Origin: an uncultured Collinsella sp.
GTDB taxonomy: Bacteria; Actinomycetota; Coriobacteriia; Coriobacteriales; Coriobacteriaceae
Reading direction: 5' to 3'
Assembly (NCBI GenBank): GCA_900543515.1
Contig: UQRW01000056.1
Location: 1-11,722, forward strand
Length of the DNA stretch: 11,722 nt
Shown: positions 1-6,107 of the stretch, piece after piece
Layout: every line of letters begins with the position of its first letter
How positions within the stretch are numbered: the first letter of the stretch is position 1
Position numbers and translations under genes: made by a program
Notes under the pieces: model-generated
What the model saw: only the letters and a program-made list of their open reading frames with translations
The model's database searches: none
What the model was told of the DNA's origin: nothing

Positions 1-1476
1 AAGGAAATCCTGGAGCGCCTGCGTTTTCTGGTCGATGTCTGACTCGACTATCTGACGCTTGATCGCGCCTCGGCGACGCTTTCCGGCGGCGAGGCCCAGC
101 GTATTCGCCTGGCAACGCAGATCGGCGCCGGCCTCATGGGCGTTCTGTACATTCTGGACGAGCCGTCGATCGGCCTTCACCAACGCGATAACGAGCGCCT
201 GATCAAGACGCTCGAGCGCTTGCGCGATATCGGTAATACCGTTATCGTCGTCGAGCACGACGAAGATACAATTCGCGCTGCCGACTACGTGATCGATATG
301 GGTCCCGGTGCGGGCGTTAACGGCGGACACGTGGTCGCTGCAGGAACGCCTGCCGATATCATGGCGTGTCCTGAGTCGATGACGGGCGCCTATCTGACCG
401 GCAAACGAATGATCCGGGTGCCTGATGAACGGCGCAAGCCCGGTCGCGGCTGCCTTAAAATTACGGGCGCTCGAGCCAACAACCTCAAAAACGTTACCGC
501 CAAAATCGAGTTTGGTACGCTTACGGTTGTTACCGGCGTGTCGGGATCGGGCAAGAGCTCCCTGGTTACCGACACCATTGCGCCTGCCCTTACGAATGTC
601 ATTCACCGTTCGACGCGCCCTGTGGGTCCGTATAAGAAAATCGAGGGCATCGAGTGTATCGATAAGGTTATCGATATCGACCAGTCGCCGATTGGCCGCA
701 CGCCGCGTTCCAACCCTGCTACCTATATCGGCCTGTGGGATGATCTTCGCGCGCTGTTTGCGAGTACGCCGGAGTCGAAGGCGCGCGGCTACTCGCCGGG
801 TCGTTTCTCCTTTAATGTGAGTGGCGGGCGCTGTGAGGCGTGCAAGGGCGACGGACAGATCAAGATCGAGATGCACTTCCTTCCCGATATCTACGTTCCC
901 TGCGAAGTTTGCGGCGGTAAACGCTACAACCGCGAGACACTCGAGGTCACTTACCGTGGCAAGACCATCTCGGACGTACTTGACATGAGCGTGGCCGAGG
1001 CACTGGCTTTCTTTGGGAATATCCCGCAGATTAAGCGCAAGCTTCAGACGCTGTACGATGTAGGCTTGGGCTACGTGAGCCTGGGCCAGCCCGCCACGAC
1101 GCTTTCGGGCGGCGAGGCGCAGCGTGTGAAACTCGCCAAGGAGCTTCATCGACGCCAGACGGGCAAGACGTTCTATATTTTGGACGAGCCGACGACCGGC
1201 CTTCATTTTGAGGACGTCCGCCAGCTGCTCGATGTGCTGCAGCGCTTGGTCGATGCGGGCAACACGGTGCTGGTGATTGAACACAACCTTGATGTCATCA
1301 AGGTTGCCGACCGCCTGATCGATATGGGTCCCGAGGGCGGTAACGGCGGCGGAACCGTCGTGGTTTCGGGCACACCGGAGCAGGTTGCGGACTGTCCGCA
1401 GAGTTATACGGGCAAGTTTTTGGCGCCGTTGCTCAGGCGCGACCGGGAGCGTCAGGCTCAACTTGATGCTCAATAA
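1..1476 (+). CDS. uvrA: UvrA, excinuclease ABC subunit A, C-terminal half, 5'-truncated by window and interrupted by an in-frame TGA
   Basis: UvrA is the cytoplasmic lesion-recognition ATPase of nucleotide excision repair and loads UvrB on damaged DNA. The frame from base 1 gives KEILERLRFLVDV, a stop, then LDYLTLDR, followed by the first-half ABC signature LSGGEAQRIRL (from base 79) and Walker B ILDEPSIGLH. The second ABC half has Walker A GVSGSGKSS (codons 179-187 counted from base 1), a zinc finger of two CxxC pairs (codons 278/281 and 301/304), signature LSGGEAQRVKL (from codon 368) and Walker B ILDEPTTGL. About 490 codons are present; the family is usually 940-980 residues, so roughly the first half lies upstream. 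The frame is intact apart from the TGA at 40-42, where the family has glycine. The first in-frame ATG after it is at 136, but a protein restarted there lacks the first ABC signature and would not be a working UvrA. Family assignment is near certain; whether the gene is functional is not. Confidence 0.95.
40..42 (+). other. In-frame TGA stop inside uvrA
   Basis: The codon sits between VDV and LDYLTLDR, where UvrA proteins have a conserved glycine (VDVGLDYLTL). A single G-to-T change would turn GGA into TGA. TGA ends the downstream YbaK-type gene at 2107-2109, so a reassigned code with TGA as glycine is not supported. A real nonsense mutation and a base-calling or assembly error both fit. Confidence 0.9.
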
Positions 1477-1496
1477 ATAGGCGATTCAGTTTATGG

Positions 1497-1527
1497 GCGC
1501 CATCGACTCCTTGTGATTCGATGGCGC
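1497..1527 (+). terminator. Hairpin after uvrA, probable intrinsic terminator
   Basis: A perfect 10-bp stem (GCGCCATCGA pairing with TCGATGGCGC) with an 11-base loop starts 20 bases after the uvrA stop. The tail TTGCTGTG is only weakly T-rich, so termination efficiency is uncertain. Its position between uvrA and a gene with its own ribosome binding site supports a transcript end. Confidence 0.6.
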
Positions 1528-1565
1528 TTGCTGTGTCGAAGTGACGTATGCAGCCGAATTGGACA

Positions 1566-1571
1566 TATACT
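1566..1571 (+). promoter_or_regulatory. Candidate -10 box of the ybaK-murJ-uvrC transcript
   Basis: TATACT matches the TATAAT consensus at five of six bases and lies 38 bases before the chosen ybaK start, downstream of the uvrA hairpin. No convincing -35 hexamer is found at 16-18 bases. A short hairpin follows (CCTCGC at 1576-1581 with GCGAGG at 1590-1595), close to the expected transcript start, just before the ribosome binding site. Confidence 0.4.
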
Positions 1572-1594
1572 TAATCCTCGCGTCCGAATGCGAG

Positions 1595-1602
1595 GGAAAG
1601 GA
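1595..1602 (+). promoter_or_regulatory. Ribosome binding site that fixes the ybaK start
   Basis: GGAAAGGA lies 6 bases before ATG 1609. It selects this start over the upstream in-frame GTG at 1513, which falls inside the terminator hairpin loop and has no such site. The ATG at 1604 is out of frame. Confidence 0.7.
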
Positions 1603-1608
1603 TATGTC

Positions 1609-2109
1609 ATGGCAAAGGCTGTAAAGACGCCAAAAACCAATGCGATGCGCGAGCTGGAAAGCGCCGGCATTTCCTATGTTCTACATACGTACGAAGACGA
1701 TGGTGATGAGTCGGTGGGCCTGGGGGTCGCGATTTCGGAGCAGCTTGGCGAGGAGCCCGGTCAAGGATTTAAGACTTTGGTCTGCGTGACGCCGTCCAAC
1801 GACTATGTCGTGTGCTGCATCCCTGTTGCCGACGAGCTCGATCTAAAGTCCGCCGCGCGTGCCGCGGGGGAGAAGTCCTTGGCCATGATGCATGTGAAGG
1901 ATTTGCTTGCGGCGACTGGCTACGTTCGCGGCGGCTGCAGCCCGGTCGGTATGAAAAAACGCTACCGGACGCTCATTGACGAGACATGCGTCCTTTGGGA
2001 TACCATTTTTATTTCGGGAGGCAAGCGTGGTTATCAGCTCGAGCTTGCACCCGATGATTTAATTGCATTTTGCGGGGCGACGGTTGCCGCGATTACGAGA
2101 GAGGACTGA
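1609..2109 (+). CDS. ybaK: YbaK/EbsC-type aminoacyl-tRNA deacylase
   Basis: This 166-residue protein has the length and layout of the YbaK family, single-domain editing enzymes that hydrolyse mischarged Cys-tRNA(Pro) in the cytoplasm. Recognisable blocks are the N-terminal helix with SYVLHTYEDD (residues 22-31), GFKTLVC with the conserved lysine at residue 55, IPVADELDLKSAARA, GYVRGGCSPVGMKKR, and the C-terminal FISGGKRGYQLELAPDDL. These align by eye along the full length of E. coli YbaK. The start at 1609 is chosen for its ribosome binding site and because the protein then matches family length. Only 3 bases separate its stop from murJ, so the two are likely co-transcribed. The exact tRNA specificity cannot be read from sequence, since YbaK, ProX and related editing domains overlap in substrate. 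Confidence 0.92.
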   Translation: MAKAVKTPKTNAMRELESAGISYVLHTYEDDGDESVGLGVAISEQLGEEPGQGFKTLVCVTPSNDYVVCCIPVADELDLKSAARAAGEKSLAMMHVKDLLAATGYVRGGCSPVGMKKRYRTLIDETCVLWDTIFISGGKRGYQLELAPDDLIAFCGATVAAITRED

Positions 2110-2112
2110 GCG

Positions 2113-3795
2113 ATGCCGCAGGAAGAATTGAAGCGCGGAACTCATTTTGCAAAAGGATCTGCGCCTCAGACACCCTCCTCCGAAGCTCCTTCGTCGCGAG
2201 ATGACACTGACGACATGGGCTCGTCGGACTACTCCACGGTTGGTCGTTCCGCCGGGCTTATGACCATTCTGACTATCGTGTCTCGCGTCACCGGTTTTAT
2301 CCGCACGTGGGCAATGGCGGCCGCTATCGGCATGTCGCTGCTCTCGTCCTCCTATCAGGTCGCCAACAACCTGCCCAATATGCTCTACGAACTCGTGATG
2401 GGCGGCATGCTCGTGACGGCGTTTTTGCCCGTGTACATGGGCGTGAGGCGTGAGCAGGGTCGCGAGGCCTCGAACGAGTACGTGGGCAACCTGCTCGGCA
2501 TTCTGCTTTTGGTGCTGGGTGGCATTTCGTTGCTGGGGACCGTGTTCGCCCCGGGCTTTATCTGGACGCAATCGTTCCTTTCGGGTGACGGCGGCAGCAT
2601 GGATACCGCTGCGTTCATGTTCCGTTTCTTTGCCATCCAGATTCTCTTTTATGGTCTGGGCTCGGTGTTCTCGGGCGTTCTCAACGCACACCGCGACTAC
2701 TTCTGGTCGACGTTTGCCCCGGTCCTCAACAATGTGATCGTCATTGCGAGCTTTATGGGTTTTGCGCCCGTGTCCGCACAGTTTGGCGAACGTGCCGGCA
2801 TCATCTTGATTGCGGCCGGTACGACCCTCGGTGTCTTTGTTCAGATGGCATGTCAGATCCCCGCGCTTGGCAAGCACGGCGTGCATCCCCATATCCATAT
2901 CGACTTTAAGGACCCCGCGCTGCGCCAGACGATTGCGCTCGGTATCCCGACGCTGCTTGCCACGGTGTGCATGTTTGTCTCGACTTCTATCACCAACGCT
3001 GCCGCGCTGGTTGTCCAGCCCGAGACTGGTCCTTCCGTCATCGCCTATGCGCGCCTGTGGTACACGCTGCCCTACGCGCTGATTGCCGCCTCGCTTTCGA
3101 CGGCGCTCTATACCGAGCTCTCTCATGACGCACAGGAGAAGGATTACGACAGCGTTCGCACGGGCATTTCGCGTGGCGTCGCCCAGATGCTGTTCTTCCT
3201 GATTCCGTTCGCGTTGTACCTGATTGTCTTCGCGCGTCCGCTCAACATGATTTACTGTGCCGGCAAGTTTGATGAGTCCGGCGTGGCGCTGGTGTCCGAG
3301 TTCCTTGTCTACCTGGCGTTCTCGTTGCCGCTCTACGGCGTGGTCGTATTGATGCAGAAGAGCTTCTCTGCCTTGCTCGATATGAAGCCCTATAGCCGCT
3401 ATTGCCTGTATTCCGCCATCGGCCAGGCCGGCTCGGTTCTGCTGTTTGGCGTTGTGCTGGGCTTCGGTATGCCGGCAATCGCGCTTTCGTATGTTGTCGA
3501 CTACGTGATCTTGGTCGGCTGTTCGCTGTGGTGGCTGCGTCGTCGCCTGCGTGGTCTTCAGGTCAAATCTATTCTGCATGGCGGCTTCTTTGGCCTTTTG
3601 CTCGGTGGCCTGGGCGCTGCCGCAGGCGCCGGCGTCATGTGGGCGCTTGAGCACTTTGTCGGGGCACTTGGCGGCTCGATTCTGATTACTCTTGGCTACG
3701 TTTGCGTTGCGGGTGTCGTCTCGCTTGCTGTTACCTTTGGCCTTGCCGTCGTTCTTAAGATGCCCGAGGTCTCGGCACTGCTTCGTCGCAAGTAG
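2113..3795 (+). CDS. murJ: MurJ (MviN) lipid II flippase
   Basis: This 560-residue polytopic membrane protein of the MurJ/MviN family in the MOP superfamily flips lipid II across the inner membrane for peptidoglycan synthesis. A hydrophilic Ser/Thr/Asp-rich cytoplasmic tail of about 45 residues precedes the first membrane segment. The rest is a run of hydrophobic segments consistent with the usual 14 helices. Family landmarks are SRVTGFIR (57-64), NNLPNMLYELVMGG (about 86-99), and YARLWYTLP with Arg314. The two arginines of SRVxGFxR and Arg314 correspond to important cavity arginines of E. coli MurJ (R18, R24, R270). The position of E. coli R52 is Tyr92, as the second region follows the actinobacterial pattern. 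The start at 2113 has GAGAGAGGA about 6 bases upstream and sits 3 bases after ybaK. The stop abuts uvrC. Length excludes the mycobacterial form with an added pseudokinase domain. Confidence 0.95.
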   Translation: MPQEELKRGTHFAKGSAPQTPSSEAPSSRDDTDDMGSSDYSTVGRSAGLMTILTIVSRVTGFIRTWAMAAAIGMSLLSSSYQVANNLPNMLYELVMGGMLVTAFLPVYMGVRREQGREASNEYVGNLLGILLLVLGGISLLGTVFAPGFIWTQSFLSGDGGSMDTAAFMFRFFAIQILFYGLGSVFSGVLNAHRDYFWSTFAPVLNNVIVIASFMGFAPVSAQFGERAGIILIAAGTTLGVFVQMACQIPALGKHGVHPHIHIDFKDPALRQTIALGIPTLLATVCMFVSTSITNAAALVVQPETGPSVIAYARLWYTLPYALIAASLSTALYTELSHDAQEKDYDSVRTGISRGVAQMLFFLIPFALYLIVFARPLNMIYCAGKFDESGVALVSEFLVYLAFSLPLYGVVVLMQKSFSALLDMKPYSRYCLYSAIGQAGSVLLFGVVLGFGMPAIALSYVVDYVILVGCSLWWLRRRLRGLQVKSILHGGFFGLLLGGLGAAAGAGVMWALEHFVGALGGSILITLGYVCVAGVVSLAVTFGLAVVLKMPEVSALLRRK

Positions 3796-3796
3796 G
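3791..3796 (+). promoter_or_regulatory. Ribosome binding site favouring the uvrC GTG at 3802
   Basis: AGTAGG overlaps the murJ stop codon (TAG 3793-3795) and lies 5 bases before GTG 3802. The alternative GTG at 3796, directly after the murJ stop, has no purine-rich site in front of it. The two choices differ by two residues. Confidence 0.5.
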
Positions 3797-3801
3797 TGCG
3801 T

Positions 3802-5742
3802 GTGGCCGGTCACGACAACATTCCAACACTCGCCGAGCAGGTTTCGCGCGTTCCCACGCAGCCCGGATGTTACCTTTGGAAAGATGCCAAGGGCGATGTC
3901 ATCTACGTTGGCAAGGCGAAAAACCTGCGTTCCCGTATGCGCCAGTACGTGACGCTGCAGGATGAGCGCCAAAAAATACCGCTCATGATGCAATTGGTTG
4001 CGAGCTTTGACTACATCGTTGTCGAAACCGAGCATGAGGCGCTTGTACTCGAGCGCAACCTGATCGGCCAGTACCATCCGTACTTTAACGTCGACCTCAA
4101 GGATGACAAGAGCTACCCCTTTATCGCCATTACAAAGGGCGACCTGTATCCCGCTATCAAATATACGCGTGAGCGCCATAAGCCGGGAACGCGTTATTTT
4201 GGTCCCTATACTGACAGCCGCGCGGCGCGTGAGACCATTGACACGCTGCGCAAGGTGATCCCGATCTGCTCGGCTTCTTGTGCGGAGTGGCGTCGTTGTC
4301 GTCGTATCGTCGAGTCCCACAAGGGCGAGGAAGACATCGTCAATATGATTTGCGCGCAAAACGGGCGTCCCTGCTTTGACTACCATGTCGGGCGCGGCCC
4401 GGGTGCGTGTGTCGGCGCGATTTCCCCGGCAGACTATGCCAAGAACGTCAAGCGTGTCGAGCGCTTCTTGTCGGGCCATCGCAAGGATGTCGTCGATGAG
4501 CTGACCTCCGAGATGACGGATGCCGCCGAGGCGCTCGACTTTGAGCGCGCGGCACGCGTCAAACGTCGTTTGGAGGTCATCAGGGGTCTGGACGATCGTC
4601 AGCAAGTCGTTTTTCCCTCCAGTGTCGATATCGATGTCATCGGGTTCTATCGTGAGGAGACCATCTCCGCCGCTTGCGTCTTCGTCGTTCGCGAGGGCCG
4701 AACAGTTCGCACCTGCGAGTTCATTCTCGACAAGGGTCTTGATGTTGACGAGGAAGAGCTCCAGTCGGGCTTTCTTAAGCGCTATTACGACGAGACGGCT
4801 GATATTCCAGCTGAGGTCAACCTTTCCGTCGAGCTTGAGGATGCGGAAGCGCTGGGGGAATGGCTTGCGGGCAAGCGCGAGCGTTCCTGCCATCTCCATA
4901 GGCCGCAGCGTGGCGAAAAGCACCGTCTGCTCGATATGGCATCCAAAAATGCGCGCCATGCCCTCATGCGCTACATGATGCGAACGGGGTACGCTGACGA
5001 CCGCACCAATCAAGCGCTCCTGGAGCTCGAAAGTGCGTTGGCGCTGCCATCGCCGCCGTTGCGTATCGAGTGCTTCGATATCTCTACACTGCATGGCACC
5101 TTTACGGTCGCCTCGATGGTGGTGTTTACCAACGGGCGCGCCGACAAGAGCCAGTACCGTCGTTTTAAAATTCAGGCCGAATTGGACGAGGCAAACGACT
5201 TCGTGTCGATGTCCGAGGTTTTGGGACGACGCTATGCTCCCGAGCGCATGGCCGACGAGCGCTTTGGATCGCGCCCCGATTTGCTCGTTGTCGATGGCGG
5301 TAAGCCGCAATTGACCGCTGCGATCAAGCAACTTGAGGCTCTTGGGCTCGATATACCAGTTTGTGGCTTGGCGAAGGCCGACGAGGAAGTTTTTGTGCCT
5401 TGGGACGAGACTCCTGTCGTGCTGCCGACCGGGTCTGCTTCGCTCTATCTAATTAAGCAGGTACGCGATGAGTCCCACCGATTTGCCATCACGTTCCATC
5501 GCGAATTGCGCGATAAAGCCATGACGGTTTCGGTACTCGATGACGTTCCAGGCGTGGGACCCACCAGAAAACGTGCCCTTATGCGCCATTTTGGTTCGAT
5601 GAAGCGTTTGCGCGCGGCGAGCGAGCAAGAGATCGCGGAAGTTCGAGGCGTTCCGGCCGATGTCGCCAAAGCGGTCCACGAGGCACTTGTTGCATGGAAT
5701 GCCGAACGCGCCCAGGCATCGGCCAACCGTTCCGAAAACTAA
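3802..5742 (+). CDS. uvrC: UvrC, excinuclease ABC subunit C
   Basis: UvrC makes both incisions around a lesion marked by UvrAB. The 646-residue protein has all UvrC domains in order (numbered from GTG 3802): an N-terminal GIY-YIG nuclease (GCY 22-24, YVG 35-37, KAKNLRSRM, then TEHEALVLERNLI), a cysteine-bearing region (residues 156-203), a UVR motif for UvrB contact (DAAEALDFERAARVKRRLEVI), an RNase H-like nuclease with Asp426 (ECFDIS), Asp498 (VVDGG) and His559 (SHRF), and a C-terminal helix-hairpin-helix pair (DDVPGVGPTRKRALMRHFG, then EIAEVRGVPADVAKAV). Catalytic residues look intact. The cysteine region is unusual: RPCFDYHVGRGPGACVG has Gly199 where the common RPCxxYQIGRCxxPC pattern has a cysteine, and extra cysteines occur at 156, 160, 166 and 184. 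The start is GTG 3802, or GTG 3796. It is coupled to murJ, with no spacer between them. Confidence 0.96.
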   Translation: MAGHDNIPTLAEQVSRVPTQPGCYLWKDAKGDVIYVGKAKNLRSRMRQYVTLQDERQKIPLMMQLVASFDYIVVETEHEALVLERNLIGQYHPYFNVDLKDDKSYPFIAITKGDLYPAIKYTRERHKPGTRYFGPYTDSRAARETIDTLRKVIPICSASCAEWRRCRRIVESHKGEEDIVNMICAQNGRPCFDYHVGRGPGACVGAISPADYAKNVKRVERFLSGHRKDVVDELTSEMTDAAEALDFERAARVKRRLEVIRGLDDRQQVVFPSSVDIDVIGFYREETISAACVFVVREGRTVRTCEFILDKGLDVDEEELQSGFLKRYYDETADIPAEVNLSVELEDAEALGEWLAGKRERSCHLHRPQRGEKHRLLDMASKNARHALMRYMMRTGYADDRTNQALLELESALALPSPPLRIECFDISTLHGTFTVASMVVFTNGRADKSQYRRFKIQAELDEANDFVSMSEVLGRRYAPERMADERFGSRPDLLVVDGGKPQLTAAIKQLEALGLDIPVCGLAKADEEVFVPWDETPVVLPTGSASLYLIKQVRDESHRFAITFHRELRDKAMTVSVLDDVPGVGPTRKRALMRHFGSMKRLRAASEQEIAEVRGVPADVAKAVHEALVAWNAERAQASANRSEN

Positions 5743-5767
5743 ACGTGCTTCTAAACAACTGATATAC

Positions 5768-5790
5768 ATGATTGGCCGATTTTCAATCAT
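5768..5790 (+). terminator. Terminator-like palindrome after uvrC
   Basis: A perfect 7-bp stem (ATGATTG with CAATCAT) with a 9-base loop lies 26 bases after the uvrC stop and is followed by TTATTT. The stem is AT-rich and weak for a terminator, so it could instead be a protein-binding site. Position and T-rich tail favour the end of the ybaK-murJ-uvrC transcript. Confidence 0.4.
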
Positions 5791-5842
5791 TTATTTCGCG
5801 GCGATTACCTGTCGATTTCGGGTTTTATTAACGCTAAAACGT

Positions 5843-5875
5843 TTGACTAGCCATGGTGAACAACCCTGCTATCCT
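5843..5875 (+). promoter_or_regulatory. Candidate distal promoter of the transporter operon
   Basis: TTGACT at 5843-5848 matches the -35 consensus at five of six bases. TGCTATCCT at 5867-5875 resembles an extended -10 (TG-N-TANNNT). The 21-base spacing to TATCCT is longer than ideal; TGCTAT at 5867 would give 18 but is a poorer match. A start near 5882 would give a leader of about 225 bases carrying the nested inverted repeats. Confidence 0.35.
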
Positions 5876-5907
5876 GCGGGTTGACGATGACTGATATCTC
5901 ACCTCGT

Positions 5908-5988
5908 CGATACATACTGTCTGGCGAATCGTTTGTCAATGAATTCGGTGAACGGTAGTAAATACCGTTCAAGCGTATGTATGTATCG
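5908..5988 (+). repeat. Nested inverted repeats upstream of the binding-protein gene
   Basis: Outer arms CGATACATAC (5908-5917) and GTATGTATCG (5979-5988) are perfect 10-bp complements separated by 61 bases. Inside them, arms TGAACGGTA (5949-5957) and TACCGTTCA (5963-5971) are perfect 9-bp complements with a 5-base loop. As DNA, the inner 23-base palindrome has the size of a dimeric repressor operator. As RNA, the two stems would nest in a leader hairpin. No known riboswitch class was recognised. Confidence 0.75.
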
Positions 5989-6010
5989 GTCGCCGAGCGC
6001 GGCACCTCAG

Positions 6011-6038
6011 TTGGGTTCGTCGGTAGGTAAGGTATATA
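6011..6038 (+). promoter_or_regulatory. Candidate proximal promoter of the transporter operon
   Basis: TTGGGT (6011-6016) and TATATA (6033-6038) are separated by 16 bases; TATATC two bases further on would give 18. The -35 matches only TTG. A start near 6046 would give a leader of about 60 bases, and the 23-base palindrome would sit about 40 bases upstream of the -35. Confidence 0.35.
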
Positions 6039-6055
6039 TCGTCCGCAAGTTGCGC

Positions 6056-6104
6056 GGGGGCAAGTCTAGGTGCTCCCGAGTAAGATTCTCTATTGATAGG
6101 AGAA
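6056..6104 (+). promoter_or_regulatory. Leader hairpin and strong ribosome binding site before the binding-protein gene
   Basis: AGGAGA at 6098-6103, 4-5 bases before ATG 6108, is a strong ribosome binding site and selects this ATG over the in-frame TTG at 6093. Just upstream, GGGGGCA (6056-6062) can pair with TGCTCCC (6071-6077) with one G-U pair. TTCTC (6086-6090) can pair with GAGAA (6100-6104), partly covering the site. The site itself is clear; the structure is tentative. Confidence 0.6.
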
Positions 6105-6107
6105 GAC

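Larger units (their letters stand above)
5743..6107. promoter_or_regulatory. 365-base non-coding regulatory spacer between uvrC and the transporter operon
   Basis: No credible gene is present: the short open frames lack ribosome binding sites and family signal. The first ~110 bases are distinctly AT-rich compared with the flanking genes. The spacer contains a terminator-like palindrome, two candidate promoters, a nested inverted-repeat structure, and a hairpin plus strong ribosome binding site just before the binding-protein gene, each listed separately. It appears to be the control region of the peptide transporter operon. Confidence 0.7.

Noticed and set aside
40..42. Selenocysteine or TGA-as-glycine recoding in uvrA
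   Set aside because: UvrA is not a selenoprotein, no SECIS-like hairpin is evident directly after the TGA, and TGA ends another gene in the window.
2059..5331. A long open frame on the minus strand (about 1090 codons) opposite murJ and uvrC
   Set aside because: Same codon-register artefact in GC-rich DNA; the composition is dominated by Arg, His, Gln and Asp with no domain, and it spans several well-supported genes.
5768..5884. A possible 38-residue leader peptide in the spacer after uvrC
   Set aside because: Its ATG has no ribosome binding site and lies in the stem of the terminator-like palindrome, and the peptide has no attenuator-like run of one amino acid.
5975..5986. Short tandem GTAT units (three copies)
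   Set aside because: Too short for a repeat locus; most of it is already accounted for as one arm of the outer inverted repeat.
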